A DNA stretch of 64,000 nucleotides from Zea mays (Eukaryota > Streptophyta > Magnoliopsida > Poales > Poaceae): assembly GCF_902167145.1 (NCBI RefSeq), contig NC_050097.1:172824923-172888922 (forward strand), in the 5' to 3' direction. Positions 43,904 through 55,766 of the stretch are shown piece by piece (position 1 is the first letter of the stretch; each line of letters opens with the position of its first letter). The notes under the pieces were generated by a model. That model had not been told where the DNA came from, did no database searches, and saw nothing but the letters and a program-made list of their open reading frames with translations. The position numbers and the translations under genes were made by a program.

Positions 43904-44879
43904 CTATGGTTCCAAGTCTATCTTGGTCTTGCAGTCGGGATTGCCATAAGGTTGGTGTCCACGCCGAGGTGAGCGGTACAGGTGCTGAGTCCTGGCGGGA
44001 GCGGGGGAACCACCGTCCAGGTGACGGCGCTCCGCGCGCTCAGCCCGCAGCAGGGCGATCTCAGCACGAGCCCTACTCAGCTCGTCTAGTGCATGGTCCA
44101 GCTCCGTGTTTAGCACGGCGGCTAGGTTGACTGTGCTGCTCAACCTAGGATTGTCCTCACCGACGGGTGAGACAATCACGCCTCCTGTGCTGCCAGATGG
44201 ACGGCAGGGGTAATACTTCAGGTCGAGACCGTCAGCTACCCCACCGAGAACCGAGCAGTAGTGTGAAAGCGCACGCCGTGCAGCATCTTGCATGGCCGCC
44301 TCAGCTGAGTGCCGCTCAGAGATAGAATAGTGCTCTGAGCAGGCCTCTGCACCCTGGAGAGCGGTCCGGGTAGACCCCGCGACTATGCTGGTAGACCACA
44401 CAGCGATACTCGATGGACCAAGTACGCCGGTTAAGTGCCCGACGTAGCAGGGTGTCGAGCGCATCGTGGAAGTGACACCCGCGAGCATCGTCGCGAGTGA
44501 TGGGTCGAGCAACCCATCCTTCCGGCTCCTGGTCAGTAGAGAAGTCGGTGTCATGGCTCGAGCTGTCGTCGCCACCTCCGTCGTCTGGGTCTCCTCCAGC
44601 AGCTACTCCAGAAGCTGGGGCGCCCAGTGGTGGTGCAGGGGGCGCCTCCAGGGGAAGCACAGGGGAGCAGCTCCTCACGGACTCTATCTCCTGCTGGAGC
44701 GAGAAAGAAAAGCCCTGCTGCTCCTGTCGTCGACGATCCTGCTCCTCATGCAGGCGGTGGTGCAGCCTCTCCAAGTGGCTGGACTGCCCAGCCACGGGAC
44801 GGCGAAGCGGACGCTCAGCAAGGCGGGAGGGTAAGAAGGGGATGACGGACTTTCGTGCAGTGTGTCTAAGTCGAGCCAT
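43904..44879 (-). pseudogene. Element A leader ORF between primer site and gag, frameshifted
   Basis: ATG 44879 (MARLRHTARKS) opens a frame to about 44316. The continuation (ISERHSAEAAMQDAARRALS, then AALNTELDHALDELSR-like heptads) is in another frame that ends at 43904. A frameshift near 44370 therefore splits one protein of roughly 310-320 residues. Basic N-terminus, acidic Asp-rich middle, C-terminal helical stretch (LDELSRARAEIALLRAERAE) and basic tail. No enzymatic motif. It occupies the same slot as the 373-codon ORF of element D but is not obviously similar in sequence. Known to me only as a repeated retrotransposon-associated protein in maize. Confidence 0.65.
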
Positions 44880-45123
44880 CTACAAAAGACATCGCAAGCA
44901 AAAGAGTGAGAACAGAATTAATATGACCAGCAAATAATGAATCATAAATAAATGAAGGATTAGAATAAAACACAATTTTCAGCAAGGTATAATATATAGT
45001 AGAATATAGGTTTGGTCGGTATGACCAACTTTTGAAGGGATATCAGAGTCAAGGCAGGGACAGAGGTCTATAGTCCTTAGAACGACCATTTTACTCTAGG
45101 TTAGCGATCCTACAGTCAGCACG

Positions 45124-45135
45124 GCTTTGATACCA
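45124..45135 (-). promoter_or_regulatory. Element A primer-binding site
   Basis: Minus-strand TGGTATCAAAGC, 4 bases from the LTR end at 45140; Met-tRNA type. Confidence 0.85.
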
Positions 45136-45139
45136 CTTA

Positions 45140-48100
45140 TGTCACACCCGGTTTTAGAAGGCAAACCGAATGCGAACCATGTACGTGCCAGGATCAGCAA
45201 TTCACGTACACAGCAGTTACATAACATGGACATCATCACACAGTGCTCAAATAGTATTAAAAGGGGAAATAATAGTCTATTACATCATACGTCTGAGATG
45301 TCCACATAGTCTTTACAATAAATCAAAGTGCGGAAAAGAAACGTAGATAAGCGCGGCCTTCACAGGCAGCCGACTGGGGGTTGCCGCTAACCCACGCCTA
45401 GAACTCGTCGTAGTCTTGGAACTCCTGGAAGTCTCCTTCCACAGCTTCATCTTCTCCTGAGCAGTGGTTGCAATGCTGACAACCTGGGGATGGGGGGGTT
45501 TGGTGTGTAGAGCAAGGGTGAGTACACATCAACATACTCAGCAAGTATCATGTTTGGCTGTAGTGGACTAGCTTTATGTGGGGGATAAGTCAAGCAGTTG
45601 CTTTTAGTTGGTCAGATTATTATTTACTAATAGAAAGCCAGGTTTTATCATTAACCCAAGTTATTAGCCCGATGTACCCTTTCCAAACGGAAAGAATACC
45701 ACTTACCAGCACCATAAACATAACCAGAACCAGCAGTCTCATTGCCACCTGTAAACCAAAGTGTCTCTGATCAAGTACCACTAATCACTGGAGCTCCCTT
45801 GGCCGCTCATAACCGCGAGCATGGCTGATATATCAGTTTTCAAACACTCTGCAAAGGTTGTGCACTTTACCCATAAGCCGTGATTCCGTCTTGCCTCGGG
45901 CCGATCAAACCCTTAAACACTACCGAGGTGAACAGGCAGGGTCTCACTACGTAGCCTTTACAAAGATTCCCCGGGGCTGTAGCCGCCCGTTAGGTTTCCT
46001 AAATGTACCGCACTCCTCCCCAAGGGACGAATCAACCTTGGCAGAGCGAGCCGCATACACCGAGCCCCATTGACGGCACGACGGCGAAGCGAACTACACC
46101 CCGGATCCTCTAATTATTCAGCTAAGGGCACCCCATTCCACCCTCATGGTTGCACTGTTTTCCCGACCGGTCATCCATAGAACAGGTCCTTACGGAGAGG
46201 CACTCGAGAAACCGCTCGAGCCCCCTTAAAGGCCACAAGTACCACATCATAATAAGAGAAGGGAAAACATCGTATCATGGATAATCTCATCATGTTCATT
46301 GATTAGAGTTGAGCAATAGCATAAAGCTAAACAATAATAATCCAACCCAGATAGGTAAACAAGGATATGGATAACAAAAGCTAGTCAATCCTTAGGTATA
46401 AATGTGTAATGCGGGAGGTGAATTAAAGAATGAATAGGACAGAGATAGGTCAAAGGACACTTGCCTCCACCAACCGACTGCTGCTCAGGGGCTTCTCCTG
46501 TGAGTCCCTCGGGCTCTTCAACCGGATCGTTCTCTATGCGAGTGCAAACATACATACATCCATCCATTGAAATTAGGAAACCAACAATACACCTTACAAG
46601 AGAACAAGTAGATTAAACATGCATAGAATATCACATACAATAATGAGTTTACCATTGTTAGAAAGAAATGAGGGAAGGTCTCGCAGGGGTTAAGGCTTAT
46701 GCTCGAGATGCACTACGGGTAAACGAATAACTCAACGCTACGTGCCCTAGTTCTACTTAGCTCCAATTAGTTCTAACAAACGGATTAGCTACATGCATAA
46801 TTCGAATCATGACCATTTCCAGTTGATCGACATTAAATGAGGTAGATAATTACTTACATGAATTAACTAACGTCACCGATTTCTAAATTGAGTTTCCATT
46901 TATTAATTAAATAACGCGGTCACATGCATAGAATGCACGGGGGGTAGACGGGTGGCTCGGGGTAGACGATCGTGTCGCGGACGCGACAGGGCGCTATGCG
47001 TTGCGTCGCGGGCACGACGAGCCACGCTAACGCACCGTGCACCACGCGAGCACGTACGCGCAAGGCCGCGCTGACGTGTCGCGCACACGCCAGGGCCGAG
47101 CCGCGCACGCGCTACGCAGGGGCACCACGGCCGCGCGAGCCGAAGCTGCGCCGGGCCGGGGCCGCGCTGCGCAGGGGCGGGACACGCCAATGCGGGCGGG
47201 ACCGAGCCGCCATGGTCGCGAGTCGCGGGTGCGGCGAGCTCGCCGGGGCCACCGTGCGTGCACGGGCCGCGCCGGGGCTCCGCACGCACCGCTGAGGCCG
47301 TAGGCCGCCGCGCCATGGCCGGCCGGGGAGGGCGCGCCGGGCCTCCGCGCCATGGCCACGGGCGGGCGAGCGCGCCGTCGCGCCAAGGCCGCGGGCGAGT
47401 CGCGCCGGGGCACAGGCGGGCGAGCGCGCCGCCGCGGGCACGGGGCCGCGAGCGGGCGAGCGGGACCGGCGGCCATGGCCGGGGAGGGTGGGGCATCGAG
47501 GGCGGGCGAGGCCGGCGAGCCGAGGGCGGGCTGGGGGCGCGCGCGCGGGGGCGGGGCTCGCCGCGCCGCCACGGCTGGCCACGCCGAGGGGTGGGGCGGG
47601 GGAGCGCGTCAGGGCCGTGCCGGGACGCCGCCACGGCCGGGGCCGAGCGCCGCCGGGCGGGGGCGAGGGGGGGTTCGTCGGACGCCGCGCCATGGCCGCG
47701 AGCTCCGAGGGCGGGGCCGCGCGGGTGCCGGGCGGGCGGGATCGCGCCGGGGAGAGGGAGGGAGGGGAGAAGAGAGGGGAGGAAGAAGGGGAGGGGCCGG
47801 GGCGCCGGCGGCGAGCGAGCTGGGGCGGGCAGGGGAGCGGCGGCGAGCTAGGGCAGAGGAACGGGGACGAGCAGGGGAGGAGAGAGGAAAGGGGGAGGCG
47901 GTTTGGGGAGGGCGCGGCTGACGGGTGGGGCCCACCCAAGGCGGCGGCGGCTTTCCAAACCGCACGCGCGGTCGGCGCGGCGGGGGGAGCGGGCGAGCCG
48001 ACTGGGGCGGCTGGGCCGCCACGGGCCCAAAGCGCGGGGGGCAGCTGGGCCGCGGCGAGGCCGGCCCACGGCGGGGAGGAATGAAGGGGGGAGGGAGGCC

Positions 48101-48427
48101 GGCTGGGCCGGGCGCGAGAGAGGGGGGGCGGCTGCGCGCCTGGCTGGGCCGCGCCAGCTGGGCCGCCCAGGTCGGCCGGGCTGAAAGGGGGGAAGGGGGG
48201 AGAGAGAGAAGGAAAGGTTTTTCCTTTTTTAATCATTTTTCCTAAAAGCATGTTTTCACAAATTCAATCCACACACAAAAGATATGCAAGGACCGGCATG
48301 GTGCAACAATCCAAATGAAATACTCTTAGGGTTTATTATTATTATACTACTTGGAGTTTTGGAAATAGGTAGGGTTTTAGCGAAAAGAAATAGGAAAGAG
48401 AGGTAACACCCGAATTTAGCGAGCGAT
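45140..48427 (-). repeat. Element A 5' LTR, interrupted by element B
   Basis: It matches 35493-38850 of the 3' LTR throughout, about 70 bp shorter because of deletions in the GC-rich block. It stops at GCGAT (48423-48427), where element B starts. Confidence 0.93.
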
Positions 48428-51400
48428 TGTAGCACTCAAGTTGTATACAAAGAATAATAGAGAAATCTCCTCAATTTCCTGTGCCTCATTTGCATCATAA
48501 AAAGAGCATACATGTTGAGAGTGATCAATTAAAACCAAAGACACTAAAATAAAAGAAAATGCATCATATTGGAGTTTATATGTTTGTGCATCAAGTAAAA
48601 AAATAATATTAATGATAATAATATAATAATTATTGGAAGTTGAATTAAACCCTAACTTAAAACTAGGGTTTTCTAAAAAAGAGAAGAAGAGGAATGATAC
48701 AAAAGTATAAATAATGTCATTATACTTTTAAAATTGGTATTTTTCATTTCACAATATGATTGGAGAATAAATTTGCACAAGGCTTGAATACTAAATTCGA
48801 ATTTGAGTCCAAATTGATCCTTGAAATAGGGAGAGAAAAGAAAATAAAAAGGATAAAACAAAACCAGTCTCATGGGCCGTCCAACCTCATTTCTGGCCCA
48901 TCACTGTTCCCATGTGCGCACAGCCCGATCAGCTCCACCTCGCGTGTATCACTTACGCGCGGGACCCGTACGTCATGCACGATGGCGCGCCTGTGCTTAG
49001 GTTGTTTCGCTGAGCAGTGGGACCCAATTGTCAGATTCACCCTCAACCGCCAAGCCGAAGTTCGCGGACGCCATCGCGATCCTTGCGTCCGTGGGCGTTG
49101 ACCCGCAGCTCTGGCTTCCGCGTGCGCCTCCTGGGTGGTCCGGTCTGTCGGTCAACCACACGCCTGCGCTCCTCGGCCCCTATGGCTGGTGGGTCACCCC
49201 CCCCCTCTCTACTGCGCATCTTGCTCCCCGCGCGCAACGGCCGCCGCGATTCCTCCGGGATTGACCAGCTAACGCCCACCTCCCGGACTCCTCGGCCGCA
49301 CCCGTGCCCATATCAGCGTCCCTGGGACCCGTCTGCGCCATCCCGACCTCTAGAAACCCTACCCTCGTTGAGAACCAGAGAGAGAGAGTGGGTGAGGTAG
49401 CGCGGTGCCGCCGCGGGGGAATCTCCGATTCAATCGTCGTACGCACCGTCGAGGGTGCCTGGGGTCTTCCTCGGGCTCGGGGAAAGGCTGCCGTGGCCGC
49501 TTCACCAAGGATTGGACGCTTGTGGTGCCAGAATTGCTCACCGGAGTCTCGGGTCCGCCGTGCGCCGCGGCCAGGGGATTCTTCACCGCGATTAGAGGTA
49601 TGGCGGGTACCATTCAATCTACCATGTGCTAGTCTCTGTTTTGCGCGGTTAGGCTTTGGGATTGGCGGCCTGCGGTGCAGACGGGGGAAGTACGCCGGCG
49701 AAGTCGCCGCCTCGGCCGCGCCGCCGTAGCGCTTGGGCTAGCCGGGGGTTGAAGACGGCGGTCAACCGTTCGATCTTCTTTGGGCGGTGGAGATTAGATC
49801 TAAACCATACCCGTTCGGTCGGATCATCCGGGCCGTCCGCCTGACTTGGGAACGGCTGCGATCGACGCTCAGATATTTAAATCTAGACCGCAGGATCGGG
49901 ATCGGAGGGTTCCGGCTTCATACCGATTCATAATCGCGCTGCTCTAATCTCGGCCACTGATACTTGATCGTGTGGCCCGCGGTGGACGATACCCCTTCAC
50001 CTTGGTAAATTTGCAAAAGAGCCCCCGCAGAGTCATAAAACCAACCCGCCGTCCTCACTCACTATTTATTGAGTCTAGGGAATCTTCTGCACTAGCCCCT
50101 GACCTTCTTGGAAAATGAGGCCCAGTCCAGTACCGAGTTAAATTGATTAAATGAACTGGAAATTGGATTTTTAATATGAAAATAAACCCAAGAATTTGTA
50201 TAATTCATAGAAAGTGCATATGAACTCCAAATTGGCCCATTCCAGTTTCTAAATTTTTGTAACATTATTGTCTATACACTAGAGTCTCTGTTTTGCCATG
50301 AAAACAGTAAGAAAATTTATTTAGCATTTAATCCCATTTTAATCACATTAAACCTTAGGAAAATTCATAACTTGAAATCTATAACTCCAAATTTAATGAT
50401 TCCAGTTCCTATGATTTCATTTTAGTGTGTAGATTTTTACTGTATATTTTATTTACATGTTTGATGTGATGTTAATTTATGCCATACTATGTATGTATTG
50501 TGTTGATGCGAGTAGACGAGCAAGCCACTGTGGATTCTGAGGTTCAACAAGTAGAGATAGCTGAGCAGGAGCTCATTGAAGGCAAGTTGTGCCCTTGATC
50601 ACTTACTTTTCCCAGCCATGTTCTTATTAATTTTAATGATCTGCATAGGTTAATTTTGATGGGAGCCTTTATGTTACCCCAGTTTTGATTACCTCTATAC
50701 CTTGTTCACCCCTGAAATATTTTTTGGTAGTACTTGCTATTGCTTTATGTGGATTGGGTATGGAGATACACTATTCATGATTATTCTGTTATTATCTTGT
50801 TATTATTACTGTTCATGTTAAGATCATTAAATTAATGGGAACATGGAGCGACCACCCGGGAAAACAGTGCTACCACAAGGGTTTAATGGGACGCCCTTGG
50901 CTGATTAACTAGGAAAGCTAGTGGAGGGCTGCCTTACCCGAAAGGGGCAAGGGCAGTAGGGGAGTGGTCAGTGTAGGGAGGTCCCTGGTTGATTTTGCTG
51001 CGATGGCGGTCAGCCAGGAACCCTGCATTGGAACTTCCTATAAACTGTAGCGGGTAGTCTGAAGCTAGTGGAACTTTGTAAAGGCCTCGTAGTGTTACCC
51101 TGCCTCGCTTCCTTGGTAGAGGTGTATGGAATTCATGACCCCTTGGCAGATGGGTAACACGGCTTGTGGGTAAAGATGCGCAACCTCTGCAGAGTGTAAA
51201 ACTAGTATACTAGCCGTGCTCACGGTCATGAGCGGCTCGGACCCTCACATGATTAAATATGGAACTTAAATTTAATTTGACATTTGCATCGCATTTGGGA
51301 TTATTTTACTATTACTTTTATTATTATTAAGGTTTGGTATTTACTTACACTTAGTAATTGCTAATAAAATTTTGACCAACTTATAAAAGCAATGCTCAGC

Positions 51401-51802
51401 CTCAGCCTTTATTCCATTGATTAGCCTTACACTACATGAACTCCCACCTTTGGTGAGTTTATGCCACATTATTCCCCACAACTTGTTGAGCGATGAACGT
51501 ATGTGAGCTCACTCTTGCTGTCTCACACCCCCCCCCACAGGAGAAGAACAGGTGGTTCAGGAGGAGCCACAAGGCGAGGAGTATGATCTGATCTAGGTGG
51601 CGTTTCTCAGTCGACATTGGCGCCGACGATCCTTAGTTCGTTTTATGTTTACACTTTTATTTTGTAATAAATCTTCCGCTATGTAATAAATACTCTGATG
51701 TTTTATGACATTTATCTCTATACACTTTGTTATTATATATGTTGTCTTCTTGGCGCATGTATGAGATGCACCCGGCTTTGTCCTTTAAAACCGGGTGTTA
51801 CA
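48428..51802 (+). repeat. Element B 5' LTR (3375 bp)
   Basis: Starts TGTAGCACTCAAG and ends AAACCGGGTGTTACA. The open frames at about 48760-49840 recur in the other LTR at 62768-63857 and carry no domain. The LTR shares a GGGAAAACAGTG-containing stretch (about 50855-50930) with element A's LTR. Confidence 0.95.
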
Positions 51803-51806
51803 GAAG

Positions 51807-51818
51807 TGGTATCAGAGG
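51807..51818 (+). promoter_or_regulatory. Element B primer-binding site
   Basis: TGGTATCAGAGG, four bases after the LTR; Met-tRNA type. Confidence 0.85.
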
Positions 51819-52291
51819 AAATGTTGACTGTAGGACGAAACCTAGATAGAAATGGACAACCCTTACCTACTTATCTCATTCTGATTCATTCTATACTTAC
51901 CTTACTCTGATTCTTTCTACACTTATCTTGATCCTGTCTCACCTTCTACTGTTCTACTCTCATGATTCTTACCTTTTCTACTTTGAGACAAGATGGATTT
52001 CACATCTTGGAATCCTACATTTATGACCTTTTTAAGAGATAGGAGGCCTAAGACAAAATTATAACTATTTTCTGTATTTAAAAATGTTGGTTGATTGTTC
52101 TGATGATCAATGCCTGATTTGCTTCTTTGATTGAGTGAAATAGTATAGACGGGCATCTTAGCATGTACCACCATAAGGTAATGTATTAGCTTTAGTGGAT
52201 AACACACTAATCTACTTAGCTAATAAATCCCCGCAGTAACATTTCTCGTAATTACTCGCCTTGTCTAAAAAAAAATCTTCCTTCTTTCCCT
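51819..52291 (+). other. Element B leader with gag deleted
   Basis: AT-rich sequence with no gag core, zinc knuckle or protease. Only about 700 bp separate the primer site from the reverse transcriptase region at about 52530, so at least 1.5-2 kb of coding sequence typical of this group is missing. Confidence 0.7.
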
Positions 52292-54749
52292 GTGTTTCTA
52301 ACCCAGATGGGCTGCCCCTATACTGTTAGAAGAGAGCAGTATAGACTTGATCCTTGGTATGTCATGGTTAAACAAAGGCAAAGGCAGTTTATACACTGTG
52401 CTAAAGAAACCATAGAACTCACCAGTTCCAAAGAAGAAAGATTTAAAGTTGGAATTGCAGTAACTACCGCTATCAGATTAGCGACATTCTTAGTAGATGA
52501 GAAGTTTGTTGGTGACAACATCCGTACAGTTAGAGATTTTTTTGGATGTCTTCCCAGAAGAGTTACCAGGGATGCAACTGGATAGGGAAGTTGAGTTTGT
52601 TATTGATCTCTTACCTGGGACTGCTCCTACTTTCAAACGGCCATACAGGATGTTCGTAGATGAACTAAAGGAACTTAAGAAGCAGTTAACAGAATTACAA
52701 GAGGTTGGGTACATTCGTCCGAGTTCCTCACCTTGTGGAGCGCCAATTCTAATTGTACAGAAGAAAGAAGGATCGCAAGGGGTGTACGTGGATTATAGGT
52801 CCCTTAACGATGTCGCTGTGAAGGACAATTGTCCATTACCCCGCATTGAGGATTTAGTCAAATGAGAGGTGTCGAAGATTGATCTCCGACCGAGTTATCA
52901 CCAAATGAAGATTAGGCCATCGGATATTCCCAAGATGGATTTCTTGACCCGATATGGTTTATATGAGTTCACTGTTATGTCATTTGGACTAACTAATGCA
53001 CCAGCCTATTTTATGGATCTGAAGTATAAGGTGTTCATGATTTGGACAGATTCGTCGTGGTTTTTATCGACGATATTCTTACTTATTCCAAGAGTGATAG
53101 TGATCATGAGGAACATCTGAGATTGGTGCTACAGAAGTTATGAGATAATCAACTCTACACCAAGTATAGCAAATGCGAGTTTTGGATTGGTGAGGTGCCA
53201 TTCCTTGGACATGTCATTTCTAATGGAGGAATATCAGTGGATCCTGCTAAAGTAAAGGAGATAGTGGCGTGGAGCATACCCACTATAGTTACGGAGATTC
53301 GGAGTTTCTTGGAACTTGCAGGATATTATTGGAGATTTATTGAAGGATTCTCTAAGATTGCCAAGCCTATGACCTCACTTCTGGAGAAGGGAAGAGAGTT
53401 TAAGTGGGACGAGAAGTGCCAAGATAGCTTTGATCAATTAAAGAAGAGATTGAGGTCACCACCAATGTTGGTTATACCAGATCTACAGAAGGGATTTGAT
53501 ATCTATTGTGATGCATGTGGCCAAGGCTTAAGATGTGTGCTCATGCAAGAAGGACATGTGATCACCTATGCTTCTCGTCAGTTACGGAGACATGAATTGA
53601 ACTACCCCACGCATGACTTGGAATTGACAGCCGTTGTGCATGCACTTAAGATTTGGAGACATTACACTATGGGAACCAAGTGCCAAGTATATACGGATCA
53701 TAAGAGTTTGAAGTACATATCCACTCAGAAGGACCTCAACCTTAGGCAACACCGTTGGTTGGAGCTTATTAAGGATTATGATTTGGAAATTCACTATCAC
53801 CCGTGCAAGGCAAATTTGGTTACAGATGCCTTGAGTCGAAAGGAGCATGTTCGCTCAGCTGTTGTTGCCCAGCTACCCAATGAGATTGTTGAGGATTTCA
53901 GGAGACTTAACCTGGGGATAGTTGCTCACACTAGAGGAGTTACTATTGATGTGGAATCTACTTTGGAGCAAGAAATCCGCAAAGGACAAATTGGTGATGC
54001 TAAGATACAAGAGATTAAGGATCTTATTACTGAAGGTCGAAGTCTAGAATTCACGGAAGATGAGCAAGGCATCGGATGGTTCAAGGACCGGATATGTGTT
54101 CCTGAGATTGAAAGCCTTTGTGAAACTATTAAAAAGGAGGCCCATGACTTGGATTATTCTATTCATCCTAGTAGTACCAAGATGTATCAGGATTTGAAGC
54201 AAAAGTATTGGTGGTATGGACTAAAGAGAGACGTGGCTGCACATGTGGCTATGTGCGATGTGTGCCAAAGAGTTAAAGCTGAACACCAGAGGCCAGCTAG
54301 ACTACTGCATCCACTGAAGACACACCCGAGTGGAAGTGGGAAGAGATTGGTATGGATTTCATTACTAGATTGCCTCGCACCCAGAAAGGATATGATTCTA
54401 TATGGGTGATTGTGGATAGATTGACTAAAGTAGCTCACTTCATTCCTGTCAAGGCTATTTATAAGGGATCTCAATTGGCAAAGTTATGGCTCATATTGTA
54501 TCTCTACACGGTGTTCCGAAGAAGATCATTTTGGATAAAGGATCACAGTTTACCTCCAGATTTTGGAAATTTTTTTTATGAGAATATGGATACGAAGTTG
54601 AATTTTAGTTTGGCCTACCATCCTCAGACTGACGGACAGACCGAAAGGACTAACCAAGTATTGAGAGATATGTTGAGAGCTAGTGCCCTTCAGCATGGTA
54701 GTAATTGGAACAAGAGTCTACCTTATGCTGGGTTCTCATATAATAATAG
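52292..54749 (+). pseudogene. Element B Pol remnant, 5' part (RT, RNase H, integrase)
   Basis: Pieces in shifting frames: the protease-RT linker (from 52292, with a shift near 52540 into FPEELPGMQLDREVEF), RT N-part with DYRSLNDV then TGA at 52863, RT continuation ([35 protein letters not shown]), a frameshift in the catalytic FIDDIL region near 53030, then a long frame 53195-54409 with RNase H ([20 protein letters not shown]) and the integrase HHCC region. Another shift leads into the integrase core ([18 protein letters not shown]); the second catalytic region is shifted, and AYHPQTDGQTERTNQ keeps the Glu. Element C begins at 54750 inside the codon run FSYNNS. Clearly non-functional. Confidence 0.88.
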
Positions 54750-55334
54750 TGTTGGGGACTTGTTCTCAAATGCTAAGAATTAAGAACAAGGCAACATAAA
54801 AAGTGTTAAGTGTTAAAGTCCTTCGTCCTTCGAAGCATTATGCCCCTTCGGGAAATAATGAGTTTCGGACGAAGGTCATAAGAGACATACCTTCGTAAAC
54901 ATAACAAGTAATGACGAAGGATTCATATAAAGCATGAAATATAATATAAGCATCATCATAGAATCATTTCTATTTTATTAACATGGAAAAATAGAAATGA
55001 TTTCAAATTACAAATGTACCTTCGGTCCTGAGAGAAGATAAAAAGTACAAGCATGACGCAAAAGCAAATGCCAAGTCAGCGTGAACAGTTCGGGAGTACT
55101 GTTCATCTATTTATAGACGCGGGACGCAGCCCACGTAAAATTACATTTATGTCCATTACATTTGTCAATGACTTATGGAAATCTGACAAGGTCCACGTAG
55201 TCTTTTCATCTTTAAGTCGGTTTGCAACGCCGAAGCTCTATAAAAAGGAACCTTCGGCCATTTCCTGGGGACGATTTCAGCCGAAGCTGCTTCTTCACGC
55301 AAGACCTTCGGCGCAACGAAGCATGGCCCCAACA
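54750..55334 (-). repeat. Element C 3' LTR (585 bp)
   Basis: On plus it runs TGTTGGGGACTTG to GGCCCCAACA. TATA-like boxes exist on both strands: minus CTATAAATAG (55108-55117) and plus CTATAAAAAGG (about 55235-55245). Confidence 0.95.
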
Positions 55335-55338
55335 GTAG

Positions 55339-55348
55339 CCCCTTTCGC
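55339..55348 (-). promoter_or_regulatory. Element C polypurine tract
   Basis: Minus-strand GCGAAAGGGG, 4 bases from the LTR start; short but in the right place. Confidence 0.6.
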
Positions 55349-55590
55349 GGCGCTAGATCGTTTTTCGTAACGAGCTTGAACCGTGAAAAAATCCTCTCAA
55401 GCTTCGGGAAGCCGAAGGTCCGAAAAACACCTTCCCTGAGCTCGTTGCCGAGAAACGATTCATTTCCCGAGATCGTGTCGGTCCCACCTTGCAGAGTCAC
55501 TGTTTGGTCTTTGCGGTCCACTGCGCAGCGAGTACAAGTTACTGCCCGCCTGGTGTAAAAACCCTGCTGCTTCGCCTTCTTACCTGCAGC

Positions 55591-55600
55591 ACTATATAAA
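55591..55600 (+). promoter_or_regulatory. TATA box of the opposite-strand gene
   Basis: ACTATATAAA lies 166 bases upstream of the ATG at 55767, outside the LTR, in a CT-rich promoter-like context. Confidence 0.6.
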
Positions 55601-55766
55601 CAGACGAGTAGGTGTGAAGTTACCACAGCATTTACTGCTATTTGCACTGTTTTGCTGCCAAAATTTTTAACCATCACCGAAGCTTGTTTGTCAGTTTTGA
55701 ACGAAGCTCCATCTTGAAGCTTGCTTCGGAGAAAAAAGTATTAAAGTTTCACAAGTTCATAATTAA

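Larger units (their letters stand above)
35493..48427 (-). mobile_element. Element A: Ty3/gypsy chromovirus (Tekay/Del-like), split by element B
   Basis: Minus-strand element with 3' LTR at 35493-38891, polypurine tract, gag-pol (43487-38928), an extra leader ORF (44879-43904), primer site, and 5' LTR from 45140. The 5' LTR breaks at 48427, where element B begins. By comparison with the other LTR, its last 41 bp should lie beyond the window, preceded by a second copy of GCGAT. The left flank is CTGCC. By eye the LTRs differ at about 26 sites over the first 1.8 kb (about 1.4%) plus indels in the GC-rich part. The chromodomain at the Pol end and the order RT-RNase H-integrase place it in the chromoviruses. 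Confidence 0.92.

Noticed and set aside
46903..48251. Similar long open frames in the other element A LTR
   Set aside because: Same GC-rich LTR block; frames differ between the two LTRs because of indels, which argues against coding.
48760..49844. ORFs repeated at 62768-63857
   Set aside because: They are the same stretch of element B LTR seen twice; no conserved domain, and overlapping frames on both strands.
55053..55370. 105-codon ORF repeated at 61461
   Set aside because: Lies in the element C LTRs and contains both TATA-like boxes; not a gene.
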